64,000 bases of DNA. Source: UBA4951 sp963616935. GTDB lineage: Bacteria > Bacillota_I > Bacilli_A > RFN20 > CAG-826. The translations under genes were made by a program, and so were the position numbers. The notes beneath the pieces are model-generated. The model had not been told where the DNA came from. It saw nothing but the letters and a program-made list of their open reading frames with translations, and did no database searches. How positions within the stretch are numbered: position 1 is the stretch's first letter; each line of letters starts with the position of its first letter. Below are positions 16,965 through 26,414 of the stretch, in pieces. The stretch covers positions 1-64,000 of the forward strand of contig CAVEMS010000004.1 in the NCBI GenBank assembly GCA_963616935.1. The letters are read 5' to 3'.

Positions 16965-18875
16965 ATGAAAAAGACACCGATTCTACTAATGCTACTCGCG
17001 CCTCTGGCGATTCTTTCTTCTTGTGGAGAGACAAGCGCCGACGGCTCGAAAATCAAACGCACCGCCGTCGATATGAGCGAGACGATGCTCGCCTCGCTAA
17101 AACAAGGATCAATTAGCTTCGAAGGGGATAGAAAAACGACTTACACATCGATGAGCGATGTCGTCGAAGAAGGAACGGAACGAATCTTCATCGGGAAAAA
17201 CTCCTATTCATTCAACGAATATTCGAACACCACGGAAAGCGACGTCGCCAACGTCACGCACTTCAAAGACAACGATGGCAAGGTCATCTCCTACGAAATC
17301 GACTATCTCAATAAAGTGTCGAAAGCGATGGTCGAAGGCGGCAAATTGACATTCGATGAGATCTACTATAATCCCTTCAAAAACCTCGAACTCGTCGATT
17401 TTTATCTAGAGGATGGCAAATACCATATAAACGAAGAGAAAGAGGACGCCTTCTGGAAGCCCTTCTCTTTCTATGAGGAGATAGTGACGGAAATCGAACT
17501 CACCCCCTATAGCGATGGAACGATGGATATTAAAGCAAAAAGCCGCGATGGCTCAGTCAGCTACATCTCAGAAATAAGCGGAATCATATCCCTATCGAAG
17601 AAAGAGGACATCGATGTGCCTACGCCATATAAGACCGAAGAATACCATAAGGATTTACAAGCCGCTTACGACGCTTTGGTGAAAGCCAATAACTTCACCT
17701 ATCACCGCAAAAGAAAGCCAGTCGACGAATCAGTGGATGTCGAGGAAGAGATTTACGACGCCAAAATCAGCAAAAAAGACCCGCGTGCTGTGGTTTTCGC
17801 TTACGATGGAGTTGACCAAAGCGGAGTCGCGAGATACGACGACGGAAATGATTACAAATTCACCGTTTCGGATGGCAAAGCCGTCAAAGGCGATGAAGAT
17901 TCGACGAATATCCCCTTTAACGTCGGAACGGTCAAGATGGAAGTATTCGAAAAAATCGATGACACCCATTTCAAAGCAAGAACCCCCGACATCGCCAAAG
18001 ATGTGGCCGGCTTCTTGATGGAAAAGCTTGGAGACGCCATCTTAGTCGATGGCTCGATATTCGGGGATAACGGCTGCGACAGCTTGATATTCGAAGTCGA
18101 AAACAAAACGCTCAAGGGTTTCGAATACTACATAACTCGTTCCACCGAAAGCGGCGCCTCCTATAAAGAAAAGAACGAAGTCAGCATCGATAACGTCGGA
18201 ACAACGAAGATAGAATATCAATTCGAAACCGGGGAAAAGAAAGAAGAACCCGCTTTCGACATAACGCAATTCGTCGGAGACTATGAAGGCTATAACGTCG
18301 TCTCTTCTAGCGATAATTCCCTTCATTCCATGTCCATAGCCGATATCGATAACATGACGTTAGACGGCAAGAAGATGGTTTTCCATTCCAAAGGCCCTTA
18401 TGACGGCGCCTTCAATGTCGTGTGGGACGATAACCGCTACATCCAAATAAGCGTAAGTTCGCGTTATGGCTATACCATCAAGGAAGCCGATAGCGATTCC
18501 TTCTCCTCATTCTTGAAGGGAGTAACTTCCTTCTATTTGAACTTAGCCAAGAAAGGCGAAAGCAAACCGACTCTATCGGAAATCGCGATATCGAATGGCT
18601 GGAGTTTCGAAGACGAAGATGAAATAGGATACAAAATCGTGATATCGACGACTTTGGCGAATAGCAAATTCTATATTGAAGAAAGAGTCGATGGCTCCTG
18701 GCAATACGTCGAAAAAGAGATGCATGACGCCTCTTATGATGAGACTAGCGGCACTCTCTCATTCAGCGCGAATGACGACACCTTCACCATGGCTTTCTAT
18801 TCGAAAGAGCAAGGAATCGTCAAAAACGCAAGCGGAACGATCAAGGGATTTCTTTCCCCGGCCAGCGAATATTAA
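16965..18875 (+). CDS. Large surface lipoprotein
   Basis: The ATG at 16965 follows GGAGA after five bases and gives a 636-residue protein. It begins MKKTPILLMLLAPLAILSSC, a lipoprotein signal with lipobox LSSC; the Cys is near residue 20. The mature part is acidic and beta-rich, with repeated tracts of Asp, Glu, Lys, Ser and Tyr, and no recognised domain. It is probably anchored to the outer face of the membrane. The ClC channel gene follows after 51 bases. Confidence 0.8.
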   Translation: MKKTPILLMLLAPLAILSSCGETSADGSKIKRTAVDMSETMLASLKQGSISFEGDRKTTYTSMSDVVEEGTERIFIGKNSYSFNEYSNTTESDVANVTHFKDNDGKVISYEIDYLNKVSKAMVEGGKLTFDEIYYNPFKNLELVDFYLEDGKYHINEEKEDAFWKPFSFYEEIVTEIELTPYSDGTMDIKAKSRDGSVSYISEISGIISLSKKEDIDVPTPYKTEEYHKDLQAAYDALVKANNFTYHRKRKPVDESVDVEEEIYDAKISKKDPRAVVFAYDGVDQSGVARYDDGNDYKFTVSDGKAVKGDEDSTNIPFNVGTVKMEVFEKIDDTHFKARTPDIAKDVAGFLMEKLGDAILVDGSIFGDNGCDSLIFEVENKTLKGFEYYITRSTESGASYKEKNEVSIDNVGTTKIEYQFETGEKKEEPAFDITQFVGDYEGYNVVSSSDNSLHSMSIADIDNMTLDGKKMVFHSKGPYDGAFNVVWDDNRYIQISVSSRYGYTIKEADSDSFSSFLKGVTSFYLNLAKKGESKPTLSEIAISNGWSFEDEDEIGYKIVISTTLANSKFYIEERVDGSWQYVEKEMHDASYDETSGTLSFSANDDTFTMAFYSKEQGIVKNASGTIKGFLSPASEY

Positions 18876-18914
18876 TTTCGGCTTTATTGGATTAGCGTTC
18901 TTTTGCGGAAGGAC

Positions 18915-18926
18915 TATAATTTTTCT
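18915..18926 (+). promoter_or_regulatory. ClC gene -10 element, leaderless start
   Basis: TATAAT at 18915-18920 lies six bases before the GTG at 18927, and no ribosome binding site is present. Transcription would start at the initiation codon. Confidence 0.45.
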
Positions 18927-20345
18927 GTGCGTTTAAGCAAAGTGCGGTTGATCTTCCTTTTGGCTCTCTCTTCTTTCGTAAGCGTGGCCGTTCTTCTCGC
19001 TTTTCATATATACACGAAAATCAGTCCTTCTTTCCTAGCGCTTGATTTCTTTAGTGGCGATTCAACGCTCGGAATAGGTTTCTTAGTCGCCGTCATAGCC
19101 GTATTGGCCATCCTTCAAATAAGCATGGTGTCGATGGTGAGAATCAGAAATTGCAGCGTGCCTGTTTTATGCTATTTCATGAAGAAAGGCGTTCATTTTC
19201 GCTTTTTGAAAGCCGTCGTATTCTGCTTTCTGACCTGCATGATCTCCTTCCTTATGGGGTTATCCCTAGGAGGAGAAGCGCCAAGCGTCTTCATGAGCTC
19301 CGTGATCTTCGCTTACGTATTCTCTTTTAGCGAAGAGAGCGAAGAAAGGCTCCTTAGGGCCATCAAAGTAGGATCATGCGTCGGTTTCTCCTTGGCTTTC
19401 ATGAACCCCATCGCCGGGATCCTATATTCTTTCGTGCCAAGCAAATTCGAAAAAGGATATTTCAAAAGGGAATACAAACTCATCATCGAAGGTGTCGTCT
19501 GCGCGATTGCTTCCTATTTCCTATACGGAACCCTCAAAGGGCTCATATTCTATGGCGATTATGGCGACGCTTTCTATAAAGCCTTCCTTTTCTCCGATTT
19601 CCAAAGCGACGTCTTGAATCTAAATATCTCCTCGCTAAAGAGATTCTGGATCCCTTTTCTAATCGCCCCATTATCGATGCTTTGCGGCTATCTCTACGTC
19701 CATGGCCTGGGTTTTTTAAGACGGTTATTATGGAAAGAGAAAACCATAACCTACGTTTTCTCAGTCCTTGGGGCGATTATTTTGATTCCATTATGCCGTT
19801 ATTATTCGCCTTTATCACTAGGAACCGGCGCCAAAATAATCGAAGAGAATACGTCTTTGCTTCTAAATGGGCTTTCTAGCGTCGCGATTCTCTTCGCCAT
19901 AAGGCTAGGGATGACCGCTTTCTCGCTAACCTCTCACTTCTCGGGCGGAAACATCATCCCGTCTCTTGCCATAGGAATGCTATTAGGAACCATATTGGGA
20001 GGTCTTTTAAGGCTTGCACTTCCTCTTAGCGAAGAGGAAATGAAACTCATCTCCTTTTGTTTCATGCTCTCTTTCTTTAGCGCTACGAGCAATAAACGGC
20101 TCTCGATCTTCGCGTTGACCCTTTCTTTCGGCCCAAGTCCAGCGCTTATTTTGTCGCTCCTCCCTTCACTCACTTTGTCCTATCTATGTAAAAAGAAACT
20201 CAAAACATTCGAGTCGCTTTCAAGCCTCTTCGCCACCTCTGATATCTCGAATAGTTCCTACGCCAAAACGTTATGGAGACATTATCCATATTGCTCGCCG
20301 ATGTTCGAAGAAATATGGGAAAGAAGGGTATTGGATTTAAAGTAA
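18927..20345 (+). CDS. ClC-family chloride channel or antiporter
   Basis: With the GTG at 18927 as start, the protein has 472 residues and about ten membrane helices. It shows the ClC motifs GGEAPSVF (about residues 115-122, the GxExP selectivity segment), LGTGAKII (about 299-306) and SGGNIIPSLAIG (about 339-350, the GxFxP region). ClC proteins move chloride, or exchange chloride for protons. The gating glutamate of the GxExP motif is retained in GGEAP. An upstream TTG in the same frame is less likely because it would place the -10 box inside the gene. Confidence 0.85.
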   Translation: MRLSKVRLIFLLALSSFVSVAVLLAFHIYTKISPSFLALDFFSGDSTLGIGFLVAVIAVLAILQISMVSMVRIRNCSVPVLCYFMKKGVHFRFLKAVVFCFLTCMISFLMGLSLGGEAPSVFMSSVIFAYVFSFSEESEERLLRAIKVGSCVGFSLAFMNPIAGILYSFVPSKFEKGYFKREYKLIIEGVVCAIASYFLYGTLKGLIFYGDYGDAFYKAFLFSDFQSDVLNLNISSLKRFWIPFLIAPLSMLCGYLYVHGLGFLRRLLWKEKTITYVFSVLGAIILIPLCRYYSPLSLGTGAKIIEENTSLLLNGLSSVAILFAIRLGMTAFSLTSHFSGGNIIPSLAIGMLLGTILGGLLRLALPLSEEEMKLISFCFMLSFFSATSNKRLSIFALTLSFGPSPALILSLLPSLTLSYLCKKKLKTFESLSSLFATSDISNSSYAKTLWRHYPYCSPMFEEIWERRVLDLK

Positions 20346-20391
20346 CCGCGCTTAAGCGATTCGTCTATAATACCGAGGAGGCAAAAAAAAC

Positions 20392-21723
20392 ATGAATTCT
20401 TCCAACATCGAAAAAATAATCGGCCTATTAAACCATTCGCATAGCCAATTCCATGTCGTCGATAACATCAAAAAAGAACTATCCAAAGCAGGGTTCGTAG
20501 AACTCGACGAGAAAAGCAATTGGAATATCGAATCGGGAAGAGATTATTTCGTCACGAGAAACAATTCTTCGATAATCGCCTTTAAAATACCTAAGAATTG
20601 CGGCGATTTTTCGTTTTTGGCCACCGCCACTCATAACGATTCACCAACCTTCAAACTCAAGCCGAATCCCCTTATCAAAAGAGGAGATCTCACGTTACTA
20701 GACGTTGAGCCGTATGGCGGAATGATCTATAACACCTGGTTAGACAGGCCTCTTTCTTTCGCCGGTCGATTGATGATAGAGAAAGACGGATATATCGAAG
20801 AAAGGCTATTCGATTCCGACCGCGCCCTCTTATCGATTCCAAATCTGGCGATACATATGAACAGATCCATCAACAAAGGGTATGAATATAATCCCGCGAC
20901 GGATTTATTGCCATTGTTCGCCTCTTCTTATCCCGACGGAAAGACGTTTGACGATTTCTTGCTAGATGAGATGGGTTTGAAAGACGCCAAAATCATAAGC
21001 CACGATCTCTTCCTATATAATCGAGACGAAGCCCGTTTGTTCGGCTATCAAAACGAATTCCTTTCCTCCCCACGCCTAGACGATCTATCGTCCGTCTATT
21101 CGTCGTTACTCGGCTTCGTTGTCTCAAAGAATGACGATAGGCTAAGCATGTTCCTCTCTTTCGATAATGAAGAGGTCGGAAGTTTGACGAGGCAAGGCGC
21201 GAATGGCACTTTCTTTAAAGACGTCTATAACCGCATCGCATCTTCTTTCGGATTAAGCGAAGACACAAAAGCCAAATCAATAGCGAACAGCATTCTTCTA
21301 TCGATCGATAACGCTCACGCCAATCACCCTTGCCATCGCTCCATAAGCGATGAGACGACGGATGTGAAACTAAACGGCGGCATCGTCATCAAATATAACG
21401 CCAACCAATCCTACACTTCCGATAGCGTCTCAAGCGCCATAGTCAAAAAGATCGCGATGGATAATGACATCCCCTATCAGGAATTCACCAATCGAAGCGA
21501 CCTAAAAGGCGGCTCGACTCTCGGGAACATATCAAATAGCGAATTATCCGTGATCTCGTGCGATATCGGATTGTCGGAGCTCGCCATGCATAGTTCAAAC
21601 GAGACGATGGGATCGAAAGACCTCGATTATATGTCGAAATTCGTCGCCCGCTACCTTTCTAGTCATATTGAGATGAGCGGCGATGCGATTCGCATTTCGT
21701 CAAAAAAGCCTTCCAATGAATAA
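20392..21723 (+). CDS. apeB: M18 family aminopeptidase
   Basis: This 443-residue protein matches the M18 aspartyl aminopeptidase family. Metal-binding and catalytic segments are visible: ATHNDSPTFKLKP (about residues 80-92), SPRLDDLSS (about 225-233), SFDNEEVGS (about 263-271) and SIDNAHANHP (about 304-313). M18 enzymes are dodecameric cytoplasmic zinc peptidases that release acidic or neutral N-terminal residues. GAGGAGG lies 12 bases before the ATG, and TATAAT lies further upstream. The esterase gene follows after 28 bases with its own ribosome binding site. Confidence 0.93.
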   Translation: MNSSNIEKIIGLLNHSHSQFHVVDNIKKELSKAGFVELDEKSNWNIESGRDYFVTRNNSSIIAFKIPKNCGDFSFLATATHNDSPTFKLKPNPLIKRGDLTLLDVEPYGGMIYNTWLDRPLSFAGRLMIEKDGYIEERLFDSDRALLSIPNLAIHMNRSINKGYEYNPATDLLPLFASSYPDGKTFDDFLLDEMGLKDAKIISHDLFLYNRDEARLFGYQNEFLSSPRLDDLSSVYSSLLGFVVSKNDDRLSMFLSFDNEEVGSLTRQGANGTFFKDVYNRIASSFGLSEDTKAKSIANSILLSIDNAHANHPCHRSISDETTDVKLNGGIVIKYNANQSYTSDSVSSAIVKKIAMDNDIPYQEFTNRSDLKGGSTLGNISNSELSVISCDIGLSELAMHSSNETMGSKDLDYMSKFVARYLSSHIEMSGDAIRISSKKPSNE

Positions 21724-21751
21724 CCACCACAAATAGCAAAAGGAGAAAAAC

Positions 21752-22603
21752 ATGAGATTAGAGGAAATCGATTTGTATAAGGAATTCGGTCTAGAAAGAA
21801 AAGAATGCCGAAAAGGCTATCTCACTTGCTATCTTCCCGATAACAGCGGGGAAATAAATCCGAATAGGAAACATCCTTCAATCTTGATAATCCCTGGCGG
21901 CGCCTATATGTCCACCTCTTTCCGTGAGGCCGAGCCGATCGCACTTAAATTCTTGGCCGAAGGATATAACGCCTTCGTTCTCGATTACTCCGTCGCGCCC
22001 GATAACAAATACCCAACCCCTCTTAATGAAGCCCTAATGGCCGTCGCCTATATCAATAGGAACGCCGAAAAGCTAAACACCTCAAAGGAACTCGTTTCCG
22101 GAATCGGTTTCTCGGCTGGAGGAAATCTTTTGGGCCTATTAGTCACTGCAAGCGAAGAGGAGCTCAAAAATGTCTCCCTATCGAGAGACGAGACGAGGAT
22201 TTTCGGCGCCGTCTTCTCCTATGCCGTCCTTAGTAGCAAAGTCGACTTAGGGCACGCCCAATCGTTTAGAAACCTTACTGGAGGAGACGCGAAACTCACC
22301 GAATCGCTATCGATCGAAAACCGCGATCTCTCCTATTTCCCGCCAAGTTTCATCTGGGCGACCAAAAACGACAGTGTTGTTCCATATATGAATTCCGTAG
22401 CTCTTGGCGAGTTATTATCCACGAAAGGCATCGAAAACGAATGCATGATCCTCGAAAACGGCCCCCATGGCGGCTCCGTTTGGGATTATCTATGCTATAG
22501 CGAACAGCAAATGAAGGATTTCGCCTTCCCGTCAGACAATAAAAAATGGGTGGGCGCCGCATTCGCCTTCCTAAACAAAGTCGGCATAAAAATAATCGAC
22601 TAA
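21752..22603 (+). CDS. Alpha/beta-hydrolase, acetyl-esterase type
   Basis: A 283-residue alpha/beta-hydrolase. It has the oxyanion motif PGGAYMSTS (about residues 49-57), the nucleophile elbow GFSAGG (about 118-123) and the C-terminal catalytic His in NGPHGG (about 248-253). The pattern is that of acetyl-xylan or carbohydrate esterases of the BD-FAE/Aes type. No signal peptide, so it works inside the cell, possibly on deacetylation of imported sugars. It has a clear AAGGAG site and is probably in one transcript with the M18 peptidase. Confidence 0.85.
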   Translation: MRLEEIDLYKEFGLERKECRKGYLTCYLPDNSGEINPNRKHPSILIIPGGAYMSTSFREAEPIALKFLAEGYNAFVLDYSVAPDNKYPTPLNEALMAVAYINRNAEKLNTSKELVSGIGFSAGGNLLGLLVTASEEELKNVSLSRDETRIFGAVFSYAVLSSKVDLGHAQSFRNLTGGDAKLTESLSIENRDLSYFPPSFIWATKNDSVVPYMNSVALGELLSTKGIENECMILENGPHGGSVWDYLCYSEQQMKDFAFPSDNKKWVGAAFAFLNKVGIKIID

Positions 22604-22740
22604 GCAACAAACTAAAATCAATCCAATTGCATAAAATTACATCAAAAATATGCAATTAGATTTTTAAAACCGAAAATCCGAATTCGACGCTAATAAGCGA
22701 TGCGAGAAAAGAAGCAGGTCCACGCCTTAGTGGCGTAAAA

Positions 22741-22768
22741 ACAAAAAAATCCGATGCAATCCATCGGA
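22741..22768 (-). terminator. Terminator after tRNA-Glu(CTC)
   Basis: On the minus strand TCCGATG and CATCGGA form a 7-bp stem followed by TTTTTTTG. Confidence 0.75.
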
Positions 22769-22782
22769 CTTCGTTGCGATAT

Positions 22783-22857
22783 TGGTGACCCAGCCGGGAA
22801 TCGAACCCGGGATTCAACCTTGAGAGGGTTGCGTCTTAGCCGCTTGACCACAGGGCC
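22783..22857 (-). tRNA. tRNA-Glu (CTC)
   Basis: Acceptor stem GGCCCTG/CTGGGTC with one T-T mismatch, discriminator A, encoded CCA. Anticodon stem CAACC/GGTTG with loop CTCTCAA gives CTC. A second glutamate isoacceptor, about 1.6 kb from gltX. Confidence 0.9.
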
Positions 22858-23009
22858 GCTCACGTATTTAAGCACCATCGATAAAGTTTTTCAACGAAAT
22901 AAATGTCGACCACAAGCCGAAAGACGATTTCTTTCTTCCAACAGTCGACTCTAAGACGCATTATTCGAGGAAAATACGGAGCCAGACGTTACGATCGGTA
23001 GAACAATCA

Positions 23010-24320
23010 TCAAATAAACATTAAATAATAAATCGGAAGGCTGATGATATTGCCGTTTTCAACCACTTCACGATCGTTGGAAAACACATATCCGCGTTTG
23101 ATTTGATAATTAGGCGTTTCCATCAGCTTTGGCAAGGCTTTGAAAGACTTCGTGTTCTTTCCGGATTTGATTTCAATCGGCAAGACCGATAAATCGTCAT
23201 AATCATCAACTAGAAAATCAACTTCACCAATTTTTTTGCGATCGTAATAAAACAAGTTGTGACCGTGGGCAATAAGCTCCTGAGCGGCGACGCTTTCGTA
23301 AACCATCCCAAGATTTACGCCTTCATCGCCTAACAAGGCATTTATATTGTTTTTGTACAATATGTTGGTTAAGAGACCAACATCGTTCATATATAGTTTG
23401 ATCAAGTTTTTTTGGCTGGATTGGATCAAAGGAAATCTAGGTTCGCTCATTGCTCTGACGTCCAGAGCTATACCTGAATGGATCAAATAATCAAACTCGT
23501 CCTTGTATCTATCGAAGCGCGCATCATCAATGTCCTCAATTCCTTTAAATTGAATTCTTTTTACCTTATTCTCCAGATTAGACGGAATCATCTCGTAAAT
23601 TCTTTTAATCTTCAATTTGTTATTCGTGTCATACTTGGAAGCGACCTCTTTGTAGTAAGAGACTATCTCAGATTGAAGTTCTCGAATCATATGAACGTTT
23701 TTGGTCTCCACATAACTTTTCACAGCTTCGGGCATCCCGCCAACGTAAAGATATGTTTTGAAAAGTTTGATAAGTCCGTCGTGTATCGACGGCAAAAGCT
23801 CTTTTTTATCGATAAAGCATTTTCTTAGGCTTTCCACAAAATCGAAATTGCTATTTGTGGCATACAGAAACTCTTCGAAGTCCATAGGATACATTCTTTT
23901 AATGCTTACGTATCCCATCGGAGATAGATGATCGCTTTTCATGGCGATACCAAGCTCGGAGCCACTACAAATGTACTTATATTGATCATCCAAAGCGATC
24001 GCCTTCATGAGGGAAAACAAACGCGGATAGATTTGAATTTCATCAAGAAAAACTAAAGTATCATTTCTCTTCCCGAGCTTGTCGCCATAATAGGCGCTAA
24101 GCGTCAGTTTAAAATCATCCAAAGTGGAAACATCGGCAAAATAGCGGTTTCCTAGAATATCGTCAGCCAAATTGATTTCGACGTAATGAGCGAACATCTT
24201 GTGGCCGACTTCGCGAATTACATAAGATTTTCCGACTTGTCTAGCTCCCTCAATACACAAGATCTTCTTATCTTCGCATTTTAGCTGTTTTTCGATGTAT
24301 TTTGATATCTTCCTATACAT
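23010..24320 (-). CDS. AAA ATPase with DUF4143 domain (copy 2)
   Basis: The 436-residue protein has the P-loop GARQVGKSY (about residues 25-33), a Walker B segment TLVFLDEIQIYP (about 87-98) and sensor CSGSELG (about 118-124). Its C-terminal nuclease-like domain contains IGEVDFLVDDY and LPIEIKSGK, an E/D-xK arrangement. It is a different subtype from the copies at 5893 and 34810. The gene stands alone. The direct repeat CGCTTTTCCGA precedes it. A broken relative of this subtype survives at 56632-56892. Confidence 0.87.
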   Translation of the reverse strand: MYRKISKYIEKQLKCEDKKILCIEGARQVGKSYVIREVGHKMFAHYVEINLADDILGNRYFADVSTLDDFKLTLSAYYGDKLGKRNDTLVFLDEIQIYPRLFSLMKAIALDDQYKYICSGSELGIAMKSDHLSPMGYVSIKRMYPMDFEEFLYATNSNFDFVESLRKCFIDKKELLPSIHDGLIKLFKTYLYVGGMPEAVKSYVETKNVHMIRELQSEIVSYYKEVASKYDTNNKLKIKRIYEMIPSNLENKVKRIQFKGIEDIDDARFDRYKDEFDYLIHSGIALDVRAMSEPRFPLIQSSQKNLIKLYMNDVGLLTNILYKNNINALLGDEGVNLGMVYESVAAQELIAHGHNLFYYDRKKIGEVDFLVDDYDDLSVLPIEIKSGKNTKSFKALPKLMETPNYQIKRGYVFSNDREVVENGNIISLPIYYLMFI

Positions 24321-24328
24321 AAGTTCCC

Positions 24329-24372
24329 CGCTTTTCCGAATTTTGAGAGCCCATTTTTATACGCTTTTCCGA
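24329..24372. repeat. Direct repeat upstream of DUF4143 ATPase copy 2
   Basis: CGCTTTTCCGA occurs at 24329-24339 and again at 24362-24372, 33 bases apart, just before the ATPase start. The arrangement suggests a repeated operator. Confidence 0.45.
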
Positions 24373-24471
24373 TTTTTGCATCACAAATTGATGCGCTACC
24401 GACTCAAAATAGACGCGAAAAAATCAAAACGGCGTCACTCAAAACGCGATCGAATTTTAAAACTTAAGCGG

Positions 24472-26127
24472 TTATTTCACTGCGTTCTTGATTCTGAAAA
24501 TGACGCGTTCCTTGCCTAAGATATCAATGACCTCATGAAGGTTCGGAGATTGTTTGGAACCGGTGATGGCGATGCGGAGAATCTCAGCCGCGTCGGAAAC
24601 GTTTCCTTTATATGCCGTTGGATTGGCTTTGTACTCTTTGTTGACTATCGCGAATCCATTCTTCGCAGCCACTTCTTTGACGCTGTTCCACCAAGTCGGC
24701 TCATCGACGTCGAATAGCATATGATCCGCCAAGGAAGATAAGAAAGAATTCAAGAAATATTTATCGTATTTTTCATTGAATGGAAGGGGATTTGCGGAGA
24801 TTTTCGCAAAATCCTCGTCGAAGAAGAACGAGCTCAAAGGCTCGATGTCGCTATATTTGCAATAGTCTTTGCGGGGATTCGGTCTATCTTTCTCAATGTT
24901 GAGGATCTTAGCGAAATATTCCGTATCCCTTTCAATTTTATTGGCTAACTCTGGCTCATATTCCTTGGCCCAAGAAAGAACCTTGGGGAGAAGCGTATCG
25001 GCCTTTTCGGAAGCGATGACTTCCTTCGAGAAATAATTGAGTTTGTTCTCGTCGAATAAAGCGCCGTCCAAAGACATCTTCTCGAAAGTGAATTTGAAAT
25101 CTTTGACGTTAAGTGATTTGTTCTCGATTGCCCATTCCTCGAAATTGCTATTGGCGATGGACATCAAATAGACGAGAACCCCTTCTTGTGGATAGCCCGC
25201 TTTAAGGAAGTAGGAAACGGCCGCTTCCGGATCTTTGCGCTTCGAAAGCTTTCTCTTGTTGCCGTGATCGAGTTTCATGATAACTGGCAAATGGGCATAG
25301 GTTGGATGCTCCCAGCCCAAGGCTTTGAATAATTCCAAGTGGACTGGGGTCGATGGAATCCATTCCTCTCCCCTAGTCACGGTCGTCGTGCGCATGAAAT
25401 GATCATCGACGACATGGGCGAAGTGATACGTCGGCAAACCGTCCGACTTATAGATGACGACATCAACGTCGTTGTCCTGAAGCTCAATTTTGCCGCGGAT
25501 GGCATCGACAAAGGACGTCTTCTTATCGTGGTCACCCATCGATTTGAAACGAATGACCCAAGGCGTGCCTTCATCCAGTCTTTTCATTTGTTCGTCGACC
25601 GTGAGATTACGGTCACGGGCATATTTACCATAATAACCTGGCAGGATTTTATTCGCTTCTTGGAAAGCGCGGATCTTCGCCAAATCCTCAGCGGAGCAAA
25701 AATCGGGGTACGCTTTACCCTCGGCGACGAGTTTCTTGATTACGACCTTATATATATCGGCGCGTTTGCTTTGCTGATAGGGACCATAGTTTCCCTTGTC
25801 GCCGTCTGGGAAATAGCCTTCATCGGCGACGATGTCGAATTTCTTTAGCTGCGCGATCAAATCATCGGCGGCGCCGGCAATCGTTCTTTTGGTATCGGTG
25901 TCTTCCAAACGGAACATATAAACGCCGCCCGACTGCTTGGCCAAGCGGTACGCCAAATACGCGGTGAACAAGGAACCAGTATGCAAGAATCCGGTAGGAG
26001 ATGGCGCAAAACGGGTCACTTCCGCTCCTTCCGAAAGATTTCTTTCGGGGAATTCTTTCTCCAAATCATCGACGGTCTTAGTGATTTCCGGGAATAAGCG
26101 CTCCGCTAGATCGATTGTGCTTGCCAT
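24472..26127 (-). CDS. gltX: Glutamyl-tRNA synthetase
   Basis: A 551-residue class I synthetase. The HIGH-type motif is in PSPTGFLHTGSL (about residues 45-56) and the KMSKS-type motif is KLSKR (about 295-299). The C-terminal anticodon-binding domain is present. It charges tRNA-Glu, and in most Firmicutes also tRNA-Gln ahead of amidation by GatCAB; that second role is family knowledge. AAGGAG precedes the ATG and a TATAAT lies about 30 bases upstream. Both tRNA-Glu isoacceptors are in the same window. Confidence 0.96.
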   Translation of the reverse strand: MASTIDLAERLFPEITKTVDDLEKEFPERNLSEGAEVTRFAPSPTGFLHTGSLFTAYLAYRLAKQSGGVYMFRLEDTDTKRTIAGAADDLIAQLKKFDIVADEGYFPDGDKGNYGPYQQSKRADIYKVVIKKLVAEGKAYPDFCSAEDLAKIRAFQEANKILPGYYGKYARDRNLTVDEQMKRLDEGTPWVIRFKSMGDHDKKTSFVDAIRGKIELQDNDVDVVIYKSDGLPTYHFAHVVDDHFMRTTTVTRGEEWIPSTPVHLELFKALGWEHPTYAHLPVIMKLDHGNKRKLSKRKDPEAAVSYFLKAGYPQEGVLVYLMSIANSNFEEWAIENKSLNVKDFKFTFEKMSLDGALFDENKLNYFSKEVIASEKADTLLPKVLSWAKEYEPELANKIERDTEYFAKILNIEKDRPNPRKDYCKYSDIEPLSSFFFDEDFAKISANPLPFNEKYDKYFLNSFLSSLADHMLFDVDEPTWWNSVKEVAAKNGFAIVNKEYKANPTAYKGNVSDAAEILRIAITGSKQSPNLHEVIDILGKERVIFRIKNAVK

Positions 26128-26244
26128 AATAAACTCCTTGTTTGTCGCCTAGAATTATAAAGCCATAGCGAAATATTTCCATTAGTAACTAATGGATAAG
26201 CGTGCCCGATGGCGAATTTCATAGGCAAATCGAGATATTGGCTC

Positions 26245-26273
26245 TTGCAAGAAAAAAATCTAACTCCTATAAT
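26245..26273 (+). promoter_or_regulatory. tRNA-Gly(GCC) promoter
   Basis: TTGCAA at 26245-26250, a 17-base spacer and TATAAT at 26268-26273, ending 19 bases before the tRNA. Confidence 0.7.
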
Positions 26274-26292
26274 AGGCAACGCGTCAAGCGAC

Positions 26293-26366
26293 GCAGGTGT
26301 AGTTCAATGGTAGAACGTAACCTTGCCAAGGTTAACACGCGGGTTCGATTCCCGTCACTTGCTCCA
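26293..26366 (+). tRNA. tRNA-Gly (GCC)
   Basis: Acceptor stem GCAGGTG/CACTTGC, discriminator T, encoded CCA. Anticodon stem TAACC/GGTTA with loop TTGCCAA gives GCC. A terminator follows directly. Confidence 0.93.
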
Positions 26367-26376
26367 TTCGAAAATC

Positions 26377-26400
26377 ACCCTCGATCATCGAGGGTTTTTT
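26377..26400 (+). terminator. Terminator after tRNA-Gly(GCC)
   Basis: ACCCTCGA and TCGAGGGT form an 8-bp stem followed by a T run. It may also end the convergent minus-strand transcript, more weakly. Confidence 0.8.
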
Positions 26401-26414
26401 CTTATTTTCAAGCC

